From NCBI GenBank assembly GCA_027013095.1, contig JALUYI010000018.1, positions 62,001 to 126,000 of the forward strand: a stretch of DNA of 64,000 bases, in the 5' to 3' direction. Shown piece after piece: positions 1 to 8,328 of the stretch (positions are counted from its first letter, which is position 1; each line of letters starts with the position of its first letter). The notes below the pieces were generated by a model that saw nothing but the letters and a program-made list of their open reading frames with translations, was not told the origin of the DNA and did no database searches. Made by a program: the position numbers and the translations under genes. Origin of the DNA: Paracoccaceae bacterium (GTDB lineage Bacteria > Pseudomonadota > Alphaproteobacteria > Rhodobacterales > Rhodobacteraceae).

Positions 1-246
1 TCGGCCTGGGCAGCAACCGCGGCCACCAACCCCGCCGTTGTCGGCGCGGTCTCGGTACGGGCGCTGGCAATGCTGCTGGCCGGTCAGGATCCGGGCCATA
101 ACGTCATCATCCCGCCGACCCTGATCACGCAGAAGATGCTGAACGATCTGGACATCAAGAACATGCAGGAACTGGGCAAGAAACTGCCGCAGTTTGCCCA
201 TGCAAATGTTGCCATGCCCGACTGGATGCCGGCACCGAAATACTGA
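1..246 (+). CDS. Sugar ABC transporter substrate-binding protein, C-terminal part
   Basis: The window opens inside this gene; the last 81 codons and the TGA stop are visible in frame 1. The visible part (NPAVVGAVSVRALAMLLAGQ, then a segment with VIIPPTLIT) resembles the C-terminal lobe of periplasmic sugar-binding proteins of the Peripla_BP_4 type, in which the repeated helix-strand ends in a conserved proline-rich loop. The next three genes are a pyranose mutarotase, a pentulose-phosphate epimerase and an LsrF-type enzyme on the same strand, which supports a sugar uptake and catabolism operon. The sequence does not look like the C terminus of the enterobacterial AI-2 binding protein LsrB. 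The ligand cannot be named from this fragment. Confidence 0.7.
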   Translation, partial: SAWAATAATNPAVVGAVSVRALAMLLAGQDPGHNVIIPPTLITQKMLNDLDIKNMQELGKKLPQFAHANVAMPDWMPAPKY

Positions 247-313
247 TCCACTCACGGATAGTAGAAGGTCGCGGGGCATCCGCCTCGCGGCCTCTCCAAC
301 GAAAGAAAACACC

Positions 314-757
314 ATGCTAATCGGACTTGATCCACGCCTGACACCGGATTTGCTGGATTGCCTGATGCGGATGGGTCACGGTGACGAAATCGCCATCGTG
401 GACGCCAATTTTCCGGCCCATTCAACCGCCGCCCACACATATATGGGCGCGCCTGTGGTCATGGCCGGGCTGAATGCGCCCGAGGTGATCGGCCTGATCT
501 GCGCCTTGATGCCGCTTGACGCCTTCAGCGATCACTGCGCCCTGAGAATGGAAATCGACGGCGCGCCCGATGAAACCGGCCCTGTCCATGACGAGGCGCT
601 GCGGATCATTACCGCCGCCATGCCCGAGGGGGCGGCAAGCGGCCAGATCGCCCGCGCCGATTTTTACGAGCGCGCGCGCCAATCCTTTGCTGTCGTCAAA
701 ACAAACGAGGCCCGCCCGTTCGGGTGCTTCATCCTGCGAAAGGGCGTGATCCTGTGA
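314..757 (+). CDS. RbsD/FucU-family sugar mutarotase
   Basis: This 147-aa protein belongs to the RbsD/FucU family, small cytoplasmic enzymes that interconvert anomers of ribose or fucose so that the kinase or isomerase receives the right form. The start MLIGLDPRLTPDLLDCLMRMGHGD is the family's N-terminal signature, with the catalytic His in the MGHGD motif near residue 22. A longer frame runs upstream but would overlap the 3' end of the binding-protein gene, so ATG 314 is preferred. The stop codon overlaps the GTG start of the next gene by four bases, so the two are translationally coupled. Ribose versus fucose versus another sugar cannot be decided. Confidence 0.85.
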   Translation: MLIGLDPRLTPDLLDCLMRMGHGDEIAIVDANFPAHSTAAHTYMGAPVVMAGLNAPEVIGLICALMPLDAFSDHCALRMEIDGAPDETGPVHDEALRIITAAMPEGAASGQIARADFYERARQSFAVVKTNEARPFGCFILRKGVIL

Positions 758-1464
758 GTTCAAGCACGCGCGCGCAGCTAAAATCGCATCTTCGCGGAAT
801 CAGCCTTGGCCTTTATGCCGCTGATCTCGGCCATCTGGCCGACGCCGCCATACGGGCCGGTGACTGGGGCTGCGACATCCTTCATTTCGACGTCATGGAC
901 GGGGTTTTCGTGCCGCAGATGACCGCGGGCGCGGGATTTGTTTCCGCCCTGTCCACGGGGGCCTTGCGCGACGTTCACCTGATGGTCGAGGACGCGGCAC
1001 GCGCTGTTGACAGCTATCTTGACGCGGGCGCCGATCTGATTACGGTTCACGCGGAATCAAAGGGGGCTGTGGCGGCCATTTCGGCCATTCAGGCTGCCCC
1101 TCGCGCGGTGCTGGCGGGGCTTGCGCTGATGCCCGGCACGTCGCTTGAGGCGGCAAAACCGCTGCTGGACCTTGGCCCCGACCTGATCCTTGTGCTGTCG
1201 CTTGATCCGCGCGATGGCGCCAAGGCCGACATACCGGCCGCCTGTCGCCGCCTGTCGGACTTGCGCGCCTTAACGCAGGAAAGCGCACCGCTTTTGGCCT
1301 TTGACGGCGGCGTGACCCTTGACAGCATCGAGGAAATCGCGGCCTGTCGCCCGGACATGGTCGTTTCGGGCAGCGCCATCCTGAAGGCGACCGACCCTGC
1401 GCGCGCATTCGCCAGAATGGCCGCATCACTTACCGAACAGGTGCCCCCGGGCGCTGCAACCTGA
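754..1464 (+). CDS. Ribulose-phosphate 3-epimerase family protein (RPE/AlsE-like)
   Basis: A 236-aa TIM-barrel epimerase. The metal-binding and catalytic signatures are present in order: HFDVMDGVFVP near residue 40, DVHLMVED near residue 75, VHAES near residue 100 and the C-terminal FDGGV loop. These enzymes epimerise C3 of ribulose-5-phosphate or allulose-6-phosphate. The first serine-rich residues and the spacing between motifs differ from housekeeping Rpe proteins, and the operon context suggests a dedicated sugar-catabolic paralogue of the AlsE type. The start is GTG 754, overlapping the upstream TGA in a GTGA arrangement. Another ATG-like frame extension upstream lies inside the mutarotase gene and was rejected. 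Confidence 0.8.
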   Translation: MSSSTRAQLKSHLRGISLGLYAADLGHLADAAIRAGDWGCDILHFDVMDGVFVPQMTAGAGFVSALSTGALRDVHLMVEDAARAVDSYLDAGADLITVHAESKGAVAAISAIQAAPRAVLAGLALMPGTSLEAAKPLLDLGPDLILVLSLDPRDGAKADIPAACRRLSDLRALTQESAPLLAFDGGVTLDSIEEIAACRPDMVVSGSAILKATDPARAFARMAASLTEQVPPGAAT

Positions 1465-1494
1465 CACTTATCTTTACTCAAGACTGGACAAACT

Positions 1495-2370
1495 ATGGCA
1501 GATATCGACGACATCAAGGACGGCAAGGATTTCGGGCTGGGCCAGCCGCAGGACACGCAAGGCTTTTTCCTCAAGGGATTGGCCAATTACGACTGGGGCA
1601 TCAAGAACCGGATGAGCCGGATTTTCAATCCGAAGTCCGGCCGCACGGTGATGCTGGCCTTTGATCACGGCTATTTTCAGGGCCCGACCAAGGGGCTGGA
1701 ACGGATCGATCTGAACATCGCGCCGCTGTTTGAGCACGCGGATGTGCTGATGTGCACGCGCGGGGTTCTGCGCTCGGTGGTGCCGCCGAGCGTGACCAAA
1801 CCGATCGTGCTGCGCTGCTCGGGGGGGAACTCGATCCTGACCGAGCTGTCAAACGAGATGGTTGCCGTCGATATCGAGGACGCCACCCGCCTCGGGGCTG
1901 CAGCAATGGCCGCTCAGGTCTATATCGGCGCTGAGTACGAGCATAAATCCATCGGCAACGTCATCAAGCTGATCGACACCGGCCTGAAGGCGGGCATTCC
2001 AACGATGGCGGTGACCGGCGTTGGCAAGGACATGGCCCGGGACGCCCGCTATTTCGGGCTGGCAACGCGCATCGCCGCCGAGATCGGCGCGCAATACGTC
2101 AAAAGCTACTTTGTCGAGGAGGGGTTTGAGCGCGTTACCGCCGCCTGTCCGGTCCCCATCGTTATTGCCGGCGGCAAGAAGTTGCCGGAACTCGACGCGC
2201 TGGACATGGCATTTCGTGCCGTTGATCAGGGCGCGGCCGGGGTCGATATGGGGCGCAACATCTTTCAGTCGGACGACCCGGTCGCAATGATCAAGGCGGT
2301 CGCGGGTGTCGTGCATGAACTGATGCCCGCGAAACAGGCGTTCGAGATGTATAACGATCTGAAAAAATAG
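1495..2370 (+). CDS. lsrF: LsrF-type class I aldolase/thiolase
   Basis: This 291-aa protein is strikingly like E. coli LsrF over its whole length, including the N-terminal [13 protein letters not shown], the [20 protein letters not shown] loop, CTRG near residue 87 and [11 protein letters not shown] near the C terminus. LsrF is a DeoC/LacD-family TIM barrel that moves acetyl from 3-hydroxy-5-phosphonooxypentane-2,4-dione to CoA in autoinducer-2 breakdown. Its Schiff-base lysine, Lys203 in E. coli, is Lys203 here too ([10 protein letters not shown]). The gene closes the sugar operon 30 bp after the epimerase. No LsrG or LsrK gene is seen in the window, so the substrate could be a phosphorylated sugar rather than phospho-AI-2. 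Confidence 0.85.
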   Translation: MADIDDIKDGKDFGLGQPQDTQGFFLKGLANYDWGIKNRMSRIFNPKSGRTVMLAFDHGYFQGPTKGLERIDLNIAPLFEHADVLMCTRGVLRSVVPPSVTKPIVLRCSGGNSILTELSNEMVAVDIEDATRLGAAAMAAQVYIGAEYEHKSIGNVIKLIDTGLKAGIPTMAVTGVGKDMARDARYFGLATRIAAEIGAQYVKSYFVEEGFERVTAACPVPIVIAGGKKLPELDALDMAFRAVDQGAAGVDMGRNIFQSDDPVAMIKAVAGVVHELMPAKQAFEMYNDLKK

Positions 2371-2399
2371 CGCAAAAAACCGCGCCCGTCACACCTGCT

Positions 2400-2417
2400 C
2401 CCGCCTCCTTGGGCGGG
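2400..2417. terminator. GC hairpin between convergent genes
   Basis: CCCGCC and GGCGGG form a six-pair stem with a six-base loop in the 52-bp gap between the lsrF stop and the stop of the convergent DUF502 gene. There is no clear T-run directly after it on either strand, so it is only a weak terminator candidate. Confidence 0.35.
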
Positions 2418-2422
2418 GGCGG

Positions 2423-3157
2423 TCAATCTTCGGGCTGCGGGGCTTTGGCAAGGCTGTCGGGATTAACCAGAACCGGCTGTTCGCCGCTGCCCGGCGGGCT
2501 GACCAGACCGGCCGAGATCACCAGCTTGGCCGCGGTTTCAACGTCCATATCCAAGAGAATCACATCCTTGCGCGGCACGAACAGCAAAAACCCCGAGGTC
2601 GGGTTTGGCGTGGTGGGCAGGAACACGCTAAGGTAGGGCTGCTCTCCGGGCAGGGCCTCCAGCAGCTCGCCGGTCGTTTCCGTGGCCACGAAGGCGACTG
2701 CCCACAGGCCGTGGCGCGGATATTCGACCAGACAGGCGCGCTCGAAACTGTTGTTGGACTGGCTGAGGACGGTTTCGAGGATCTGCTTCAGCCCGTTGTA
2801 GATCGAGCGCACGACCGGCATCCGATCCACCAGACGTTCGGCCCGGCCAAGCAACGCGCGGCCGATAAAACCCTTGGCCATCGCGCCGATCATCACGGTG
2901 AAAATCAGAAAGATCACCACCCCGTAGCCTTTGACGTTCACGCCGATATAGGTTTCGGGTTGATAGACCTCGGGCACCAGCGGCAAGACCCAGCTGTCCA
3001 CCAGTCCGACGAACCACCAGATCAGGTAGGCGGTCAGGAACACCGGCGCAACGACCACCATCCCGGTCAGGAAATTGGCCCGGAGGGTCGCAAAAAAACT
3101 GGCGCGCCGGACATCACGACGCTGCTTACGGGTCTTTCTGTTTTTTTTCGATACCAT
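2423..3157 (-). CDS. DUF502 family membrane protein
   Basis: A 244-aa protein with a basic N terminus (KKNRKTRKQRRDVRR), two hydrophobic segments near residues 27-50 and 80-100, and the DUF502 landmarks PVVRSIYNGLKQ, FLPTTPNPTSGF and a C-terminal soluble domain. The family is widespread in bacteria and related to plant COV proteins; its biochemical role is unknown. ATG 3157 is chosen because AGGGA lies at a suitable distance upstream; an in-frame start 30 bases earlier lacks a ribosome site. It stands alone, convergent with lsrF and followed upstream by the psu genes on the same strand 76 bp away. Confidence 0.8.
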   Translation of the reverse strand: MVSKKNRKTRKQRRDVRRASFFATLRANFLTGMVVVAPVFLTAYLIWWFVGLVDSWVLPLVPEVYQPETYIGVNVKGYGVVIFLIFTVMIGAMAKGFIGRALLGRAERLVDRMPVVRSIYNGLKQILETVLSQSNNSFERACLVEYPRHGLWAVAFVATETTGELLEALPGEQPYLSVFLPTTPNPTSGFLLFVPRKDVILLDMDVETAAKLVISAGLVSPPGSGEQPVLVNPDSLAKAPQPED

Positions 3158-3232
3158 TTGGTGCAATCCCTGCCGGCTGGATGGCAATATGCCCGGCTTT
3201 GCCTAACGAATTGTTGCGAAAGAGTCGAGCCA

Positions 3233-4240
3233 TCACGCGCCGGGTTCTGGCCTTTGATCTTGGCGTTCTGGCCGGCGCGAGCCATATTGTGCCTGCCCGC
3301 GCCGGAGTTCTGTCGCGGTTCTCGTGGTGATTTCCGTGGCGATCTCGGCGGCAAGGCGGGCGTTGTTCAGAACCAGTGCGATATTGGCGCGCAACGAACG
3401 CCCCTCGGTCAGATCGAAGATCCGCGACAACAGGAACGGAGTTACCGCCTTCTGGCCGATCCGGCGCGTCTCGGCCTCGCTCAGTGCCTGTTCGATCATC
3501 GGCGCAATATCTTCCAGAGGGATTTCCTCGGCCGCCGGAATCGGGTTGGCGATTAGTTGCCCGCCCGACAGGTTCAGCGCCCGGCGGCTGAGGTGGGCGG
3601 CGGCGATCTCGGCGGCGCGATCCATGCGCAGTGGCGCAATAAGGCCCGAGCGGCGCGCCCAGAAGGCCGGCAATTCGTCCTGTCCGAACGCGATCACTGG
3701 CACCCCGAGGGTTTCCAGAACCTCCAGCGTTTTTGGTAGATCGAGGATCGCCTTGGCCCCGGCCCCGACCACGGTCACCGGCGTCAGCGCCAGTTCGCGC
3801 AGATCCGCGGAAATATCAAAGCTGTGCGCGGCGCCGCGATGCACGCCGCCAATGCCGCCGGTGGCAAAGACCTCGATCCCGGCGAGATGGGCGGCAATCA
3901 TCGTGGCCGCAACCGTGGTTGCGCCGGTGCGGCCCTGCGCCATGCAAACCGCCAGATCGGCGCGGCTGAGCTTTATTGCATTTCCGGTCTTGGCGAGTTT
4001 CTCCAGCGCCGCGTCCTCAAGTCCGATCCTGAGTGTGCCGTCCAGCACCGCGATGGTGGCCGGAACGGCGCCGTGCTGGCGCACCTCGGCCTCAAGCCGC
4101 CGTGCGGTTTCAAGGTTCTGCGGATAGGGCATGCCGTGGGTAATGATCGTGCTTTCCAGCGCCACCAGCGGGCGACCGTCGGCGCGGGCCTGCTGGACCT
4201 CGGCTGAGAAAATCGGTGCGATATCGGGAAGTTGGGTCAT
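3233..4240 (-). CDS. psuG: Pseudouridine-5'-phosphate glycosidase
   Basis: A 335-aa enzyme that cleaves the C-C glycosidic bond of pseudouridine 5'-phosphate to uracil and ribose 5-phosphate. The N-terminal VALESTIITHGMPYPQN motif, the RTGATTVAATM segment, ATGGIGGVHRG and the VVGAGAKAILDLPKTLE stretch that holds the catalytic lysine are all present. ATG 4240 matches the family start; the open frame extends further into psuK and was trimmed. The C-terminal 25 residues are polar and rich in Arg, Gln and Glu and look like a dispensable tail. It is read from the same transcript as psuK, ten bases downstream, giving a complete pseudouridine salvage pair. Confidence 0.92.
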   Translation of the reverse strand: MTQLPDIAPIFSAEVQQARADGRPLVALESTIITHGMPYPQNLETARRLEAEVRQHGAVPATIAVLDGTLRIGLEDAALEKLAKTGNAIKLSRADLAVCMAQGRTGATTVAATMIAAHLAGIEVFATGGIGGVHRGAAHSFDISADLRELALTPVTVVGAGAKAILDLPKTLEVLETLGVPVIAFGQDELPAFWARRSGLIAPLRMDRAAEIAAAHLSRRALNLSGGQLIANPIPAAEEIPLEDIAPMIEQALSEAETRRIGQKAVTPFLLSRIFDLTEGRSLRANIALVLNNARLAAEIATEITTRTATELRRGQAQYGSRRPERQDQRPEPGA

Positions 4241-4250
4241 CGGGAACGCC

Positions 4251-5168
4251 TTATAACGGTTTTTCACTGGAAATATAGTCAGCCGCGGCGGCCAGAGCGC
4301 TGTCCAGCGCCGCAACTCGCGCCGGGGCCTGTGACGGGTCGCGCGCGGCGCCGTGCCGTTCGGCGGCGATATGGGCGGCCATGAACACATCACCTGCGCC
4401 GGTGATCCGCGTTACCAGAACCGCCGGGGGCTGGCGCGTCAGAACACCTTCGGCGCTGCCATCGGCCGCCGGGTTCGGCCCGTCGGTGACCAGCACCCGC
4501 GACAGGCCCCGGGCCAGCAGGGCACGGGCGGCCTCGGCGCTGCTCTGGTGGTGGCCGTGGGTCAGGATATTGGCCTCTTGAAGGTTCAGATAGAGGGTCG
4601 CGCGGCCATGCCCCAGAAATGCCGCCAGCCGCTCGGCCTTGCCCGGTGAGGCCGGCGCAATTCGCAGATCGGCGGCACCAAACAGCGGCCCTTCGGCAAT
4701 CTTGCGCAACATCTCGGGCGTCAGGTTGCCGTCCAGCGCCACAATGCCGGCAAACGGCGCCTCGGGGCGGGCCAGACTTCCGTCCGACAGCGGCGTCAGA
4801 ATGCGCGCCCCTGCCATCTCCAGCGAATGCGCATCGGCAATGGCCGCAATCAGCCCGTTTGCCCCTTCGATCGCCATATAGCGGTCCGTCGGCAGGTCAG
4901 GCGAGCGATAGATATGGTCGGTCACCAACCCCATGCCCGAGGCGACCGCCAGCAACTCTTCGCCCTCGGCATCCCGGCCCACCGCGCTCAGCAGGGCGAC
5001 CTTCAGACCCAGCCCGTTCAAGGCCATGGCGATATTCATGGCAACCCCGCCCGGCAGCCGGGTGATCCGCCCCGGCACATCCGAACCGCGCTCCATATGG
5101 CTGGGGGCGCGCCCGATGATGTCCCAGAGAACCGAACCGATACAGAGGATGTCCACGGGTTGCGTCAT
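4251..5168 (-). CDS. psuK: Pseudouridine kinase, PfkB family
   Basis: A 305-aa PfkB/ribokinase-fold kinase. The N-terminal DILCIGSVLWDIIGRAP, the early GG motif (LPGGVAMNIAMALNGLG) and the C-terminal anion-hole and catalytic motif RITGAGDVFMAAH mark the family; the Asp in GAGD is the catalytic base. Its place directly upstream of psuG argues for pseudouridine as the substrate, phosphorylating it for cleavage. ATG 5168 is chosen by family start; an alternative ATG at 5219 would add 17 residues and has no better ribosome site. Together with the CodA-like gene at 6.8-8.1 kb this marks a nucleobase salvage neighbourhood. Confidence 0.88.
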   Translation of the reverse strand: MTQPVDILCIGSVLWDIIGRAPSHMERGSDVPGRITRLPGGVAMNIAMALNGLGLKVALLSAVGRDAEGEELLAVASGMGLVTDHIYRSPDLPTDRYMAIEGANGLIAAIADAHSLEMAGARILTPLSDGSLARPEAPFAGIVALDGNLTPEMLRKIAEGPLFGAADLRIAPASPGKAERLAAFLGHGRATLYLNLQEANILTHGHHQSSAEAARALLARGLSRVLVTDGPNPAADGSAEGVLTRQPPAVLVTRITGAGDVFMAAHIAAERHGAARDPSQAPARVAALDSALAAAADYISSEKPL

Positions 5169-5307
5169 CCCCCCGTTCTGCCCAAGCCCGACGCCGCTGG
5201 CAAGAGCCGTCCGGGTCATCCGCGCGAAAAAAAGCGGCGTTGCCAGTCAGATCCATTTCTGGGCAACCGCGCGCCCGAGGGCCCTTATTACGCTGACGGA
5301 AAACTGC

Positions 5308-5382
5308 TGGCTGGGGTGGTAGGATTCGAACCTACGATACACGATACCAAAAACCGATGCCTTACCACTTGGCTACACCCCA
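5308..5382 (-). tRNA. tRNA-Gln (anticodon TTG)
   Basis: Read on the minus strand from 5382 to 5308. The acceptor stem TGGGGTG pairs perfectly with CACCCCA, the discriminator base is G and the CCA end is encoded (5310-5308). The T arm is GTAGG-TTCGAAT-CCTAC. The anticodon loop reads TTTTGGT, giving anticodon TTG for glutamine codon CAA and, by wobble, CAG. The lowest anticodon-stem position appears to be a T-T mismatch. Confidence 0.95.
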
Positions 5383-5577
5383 ACAATGCGCGCTTACTTA
5401 CGCAACGCGGGCGCGGGCTTCAAGAGGAAATCGCGGTCTTGGAGGTAAATTTTACCGCGCTCCCAGCCTGTTGCGAAAAAGTGGAAAGCAGTTATTGACG
5501 TTTCAAATGCGCAGAATCAGAAGGTTAGGGTAGAGGGTAAGACCCGGAGCCGGTAACGGGCGCTCTGAGGGGGGCGG

Positions 5578-6759
5578 ATGGAGCAATATGATGTCACCGT
5601 GATTGGCGCCGGAGCCGCGGGGATGACCTGTGCGATCGCCTGCGCCCGTCGTGGGCGGCGCGTGCTGGTGATCGAGCACAACCGCGCCCCGGGAGAGAAG
5701 ATCCGGATTTCGGGAGGGGGGCGCTGCAATTTCACCAATCTTCACGTCTCTCCCACGGCGTATCTGTCGAAAAATCCCCGGTTCGCGATCTCGGCGCTGA
5801 CGCGTTACAGCCAGTGGGACGTTATCGCGCAGCTCGACGACTGGGGGATCGCGTGGCATGAAAAAACACTTGGCCAACTGTTTTGTGACGGGTCGGCCAA
5901 GCAGATCGTCGAGGGGCTGGTGGGCGATATGCGCCGCGCCGGCGTACGCCTTGAGTTGGGCTGCCAACTGCGGCGCATCAGCAAACAGGGGGACGGGTTT
6001 TCCCTGCAGAGAGACGACAAATCCGGCGTGCAGACCCGGGCGCTGGTGGTGGCCACGGGCGGGTTCTCGGTGCCAAAAATGGGGGCCAGCGGGTTTGGCT
6101 ATCGACTGGCCCGGCAATTCGGCCTGCCGGTTGAAGAGACCCGTCCGGGTCTGGTTCCGCTGGTTTTTGATGCCGGGACCCTGAGGCATCTGGCCCCGCT
6201 TGCCGGTTTGTCGGTTCCCGCCGCGGTCAAGGCCGGTGGCATGCGCTTTGCCGAAGGGCTGTTGTTCACTCACAGCGGACTGTCCGGGCCGTCAATCCTG
6301 CAGGCATCCTCGTATTGGCGCGAAGGCCAGCCAATCGAGGTCGATTTGCTGCCGGGTCAGCGGCCCCGTGAGGTTCTGGACACCCTGAAACGGACGCTGG
6401 GCGCCCGTCGGCCGGGGGTGGCGCTGGCTGGTCTGTTGCCCCGGCGTCTGGCCGCGGTGGTCGCGGCACGTGTGCCCGAGGGACGAAATCTGGCGGACCT
6501 CAACGCCGCCGAGTTGTCAGCGTTGGCCGAAACGCTTGGCGCATGGCGCCTCGCCCCGATTGGCAGCAAGGGCTACCGCGTTGCCGAGGTCACCGTGGGC
6601 GGGGTTTCAACTGCGGCACTGAACGCCCGGACACTGGAGGCCCGTGAGGTTCCGGGGCTGTATTTCATTGGCGAGGTCGTTGATGTCACCGGCTGGCTGG
6701 GCGGCTATAATTTTCAATGGGCGTGGTCCAGCGGCTGGGCGGCGGGGCAGGTGGCATAA
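5578..6759 (+). CDS. Flavoprotein of the HI0933/BaiN family
   Basis: A 393-aa FAD-dependent oxidoreductase. The dinucleotide-binding motif VIGAGAAGMTCAIACARRG opens the protein; the family signature GEKIRISGGGRCNFTN follows near residue 40, the ATGGFSVPKMGASGFGYRLA motif is mid-protein and FIGEVVDVTGWLGGYNFQWAWSSG closes the FAD site near the C terminus. Relatives include Haemophilus HI0933 and the BaiN NAD(P)/FAD enzyme; the physiological substrate of most members is unknown. The ATG follows a GGGGGCGG ribosome-binding stretch. It stands alone, divergent from the tRNA and convergent with the deaminase gene. Confidence 0.85.
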   Translation: MEQYDVTVIGAGAAGMTCAIACARRGRRVLVIEHNRAPGEKIRISGGGRCNFTNLHVSPTAYLSKNPRFAISALTRYSQWDVIAQLDDWGIAWHEKTLGQLFCDGSAKQIVEGLVGDMRRAGVRLELGCQLRRISKQGDGFSLQRDDKSGVQTRALVVATGGFSVPKMGASGFGYRLARQFGLPVEETRPGLVPLVFDAGTLRHLAPLAGLSVPAAVKAGGMRFAEGLLFTHSGLSGPSILQASSYWREGQPIEVDLLPGQRPREVLDTLKRTLGARRPGVALAGLLPRRLAAVVAARVPEGRNLADLNAAELSALAETLGAWRLAPIGSKGYRVAEVTVGGVSTAALNARTLEAREVPGLYFIGEVVDVTGWLGGYNFQWAWSSGWAAGQVA

Positions 6760-6796
6760 GCCACCTGAGGACCGGCACCGGGTCGGCGCACCCCGC

Positions 6797-8113
6797 TCAC
6801 GCCGGATCGGGACGGCTGCCCGGGCGGATATCGCTGGCCGGGTCAACGCTGTCCGGGCGCCCTTGCAGAAACAGTCGACTAATTCGCGGTGCTGTGCGGG
6901 CAATGATCCGGCCCCGGCGCATGACCATTAGGCGGGTGGCCTTCAGGCGCAAGGCCTCGGCAGGGTCGCGGGCCTGTAACAGCACAAGATCGGCCTGACA
7001 CCCCTTGTCCAACCCATAGCCCTCAAGACCCAGTGTCCGGGCCGAGTTGACGGTCAACGCCTCGAAAATCTGCGTCTTGTCCTTGACTCCGGCCATCTGC
7101 GCCACGTGGATTGCCATGTGCCCGACCTCCAGCATGTCCGCCGAGCCCATGGAATACCACGGGTCCATCACGCAATCATGGCCGAACGAGACGTTCAGTC
7201 CGGCAGCCATCAACTCGCGCACTCGGGTCATGCCGCGCCGTTTGGGATAGCTGTCATGGCGGCCCTGCAGCATGATGTTGATCAGAGGGTTGGGGATGAC
7301 GTTGATTTTGGCCTCGGCCATCAGCGGGATCAGTTTCGAGACGTAATAATTGTCCATGGAATGCATCGAAGTAAGGTGCGAGCCCGCTACCCGCCCCTGC
7401 AGGCCCAGACGGATCGTCTCGGCGGCGAGGGTCTCGATGTGGCGCGACATGGGGTCGTCGGTCTCGTCGCAATGCATGTCAACCGGCAGCCCACGCTCTG
7501 CCGCCAGTTCGCAAAGCGCGCGCACCGAGGCCGTTCCCGCCTCCATCGTGCGCTCAAAATGCGGAATGCCGCCAACAACATCGATGCCCATGTCCAGTGC
7601 CCGGGTCAGGGATTTGACCCCTTCGGGGGCGCGAAAATAGCCGTCTTGTGGAAACGCCACCAGTTGCAGGTCGATATAGGGTTTGACGCGCTCGCGCACC
7701 TCCAGCATGGCCTCGGCGGTGACCAGACGCGGATCGCTGGTGTCCACATGGCTGCGAATGAAAAGCAATCCCTGCGCGACCGCCAGATCGCAATAACTGA
7801 GGGCGCGTTCGATCAGCGCCTCGCGCGTCAGGGTGGGACGCAATTCCCCCCACAGCGCGATTCCCTCCAGCAGGGTGCCCGACAGGTTCATCCGCGGCAG
7901 ACCTAGTGACAGGGTGGCGTCCATGTGAAAATGCGGATCGACAAAGGCGGTCGAGAGCAGCCGCCCGGTGGCATCGATGATCTCGCCGGCTTCGACGGTC
8001 GAGCCGGCACTCAGCCCGGTTTCGATAGCGGCAATCCTGCTGCCCCTTATACCGACATCAACGCCCGTGCGCCCATCGGGGAGGTTGGCGTTTTTTATCA
8101 GGACATCAAACAT
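6797..8113 (-). CDS. codA: Cytosine deaminase-like amidohydrolase
   Basis: A 438-aa amidohydrolase colinear with E. coli CodA, so that the metal and catalytic residues fall at identical numbers: His61 and His63 (HFHMD), Gln156, His214 and Glu217 (HCDETDD), His246 and Asp313. CodA deaminates cytosine to uracil in the cytoplasm. Two pocket positions differ: Asp314 is Cys and Phe316 is Met (GHDCVMDPW versus GHDDVFDPW). These positions alter substrate preference in engineered E. coli CodA, so the natural substrate may be a different pyrimidine or ring amine. No cytosine permease gene is adjacent. The neighbouring psuGK genes fit nucleobase salvage. The symbol is given by homology; cytosine itself is not proven. 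Confidence 0.8.
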   Translation of the reverse strand: MFDVLIKNANLPDGRTGVDVGIRGSRIAAIETGLSAGSTVEAGEIIDATGRLLSTAFVDPHFHMDATLSLGLPRMNLSGTLLEGIALWGELRPTLTREALIERALSYCDLAVAQGLLFIRSHVDTSDPRLVTAEAMLEVRERVKPYIDLQLVAFPQDGYFRAPEGVKSLTRALDMGIDVVGGIPHFERTMEAGTASVRALCELAAERGLPVDMHCDETDDPMSRHIETLAAETIRLGLQGRVAGSHLTSMHSMDNYYVSKLIPLMAEAKINVIPNPLINIMLQGRHDSYPKRRGMTRVRELMAAGLNVSFGHDCVMDPWYSMGSADMLEVGHMAIHVAQMAGVKDKTQIFEALTVNSARTLGLEGYGLDKGCQADLVLLQARDPAEALRLKATRLMVMRRGRIIARTAPRISRLFLQGRPDSVDPASDIRPGSRPDPA

Positions 8114-8241
8114 TTAGGGGAGCTTTCCGTGGCAAGGTGTTGATCGGGGTGCCGCTGGCGGGCGGCCCTGATCTTCGGTGTTTCAAAGGCCTTGGTCAAG
8201 GGGGGAGGCAGGATCTGTCGGTGGCAGGGGCCCAACCGACA

Positions 8242-8277
8242 GGGCCGCGCGCAGAACACTATCTCTGCGCGCGGCCC
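8242..8277. terminator. Strong GC hairpin downstream of the SHP/DHC operon
   Basis: A perfect 14-base inverted repeat (GGGCCGCGCGCAGA, eight-base loop, TCTGCGCGCGGCCC) lies in the gap between the deaminase start and the dihaem cytochrome stop. It follows the minus-strand cytochrome operon by about 50 bases and would end that transcript, although no long T-run follows on the minus strand. It could also be a leader structure; it lies upstream of the deaminase start. Confidence 0.5.
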
Positions 8278-8328
8278 GATTGTTTGGCCGTTCCTGTCAC
8301 CGTTCCTGACAGCGTTGGCCGTTTGGCA

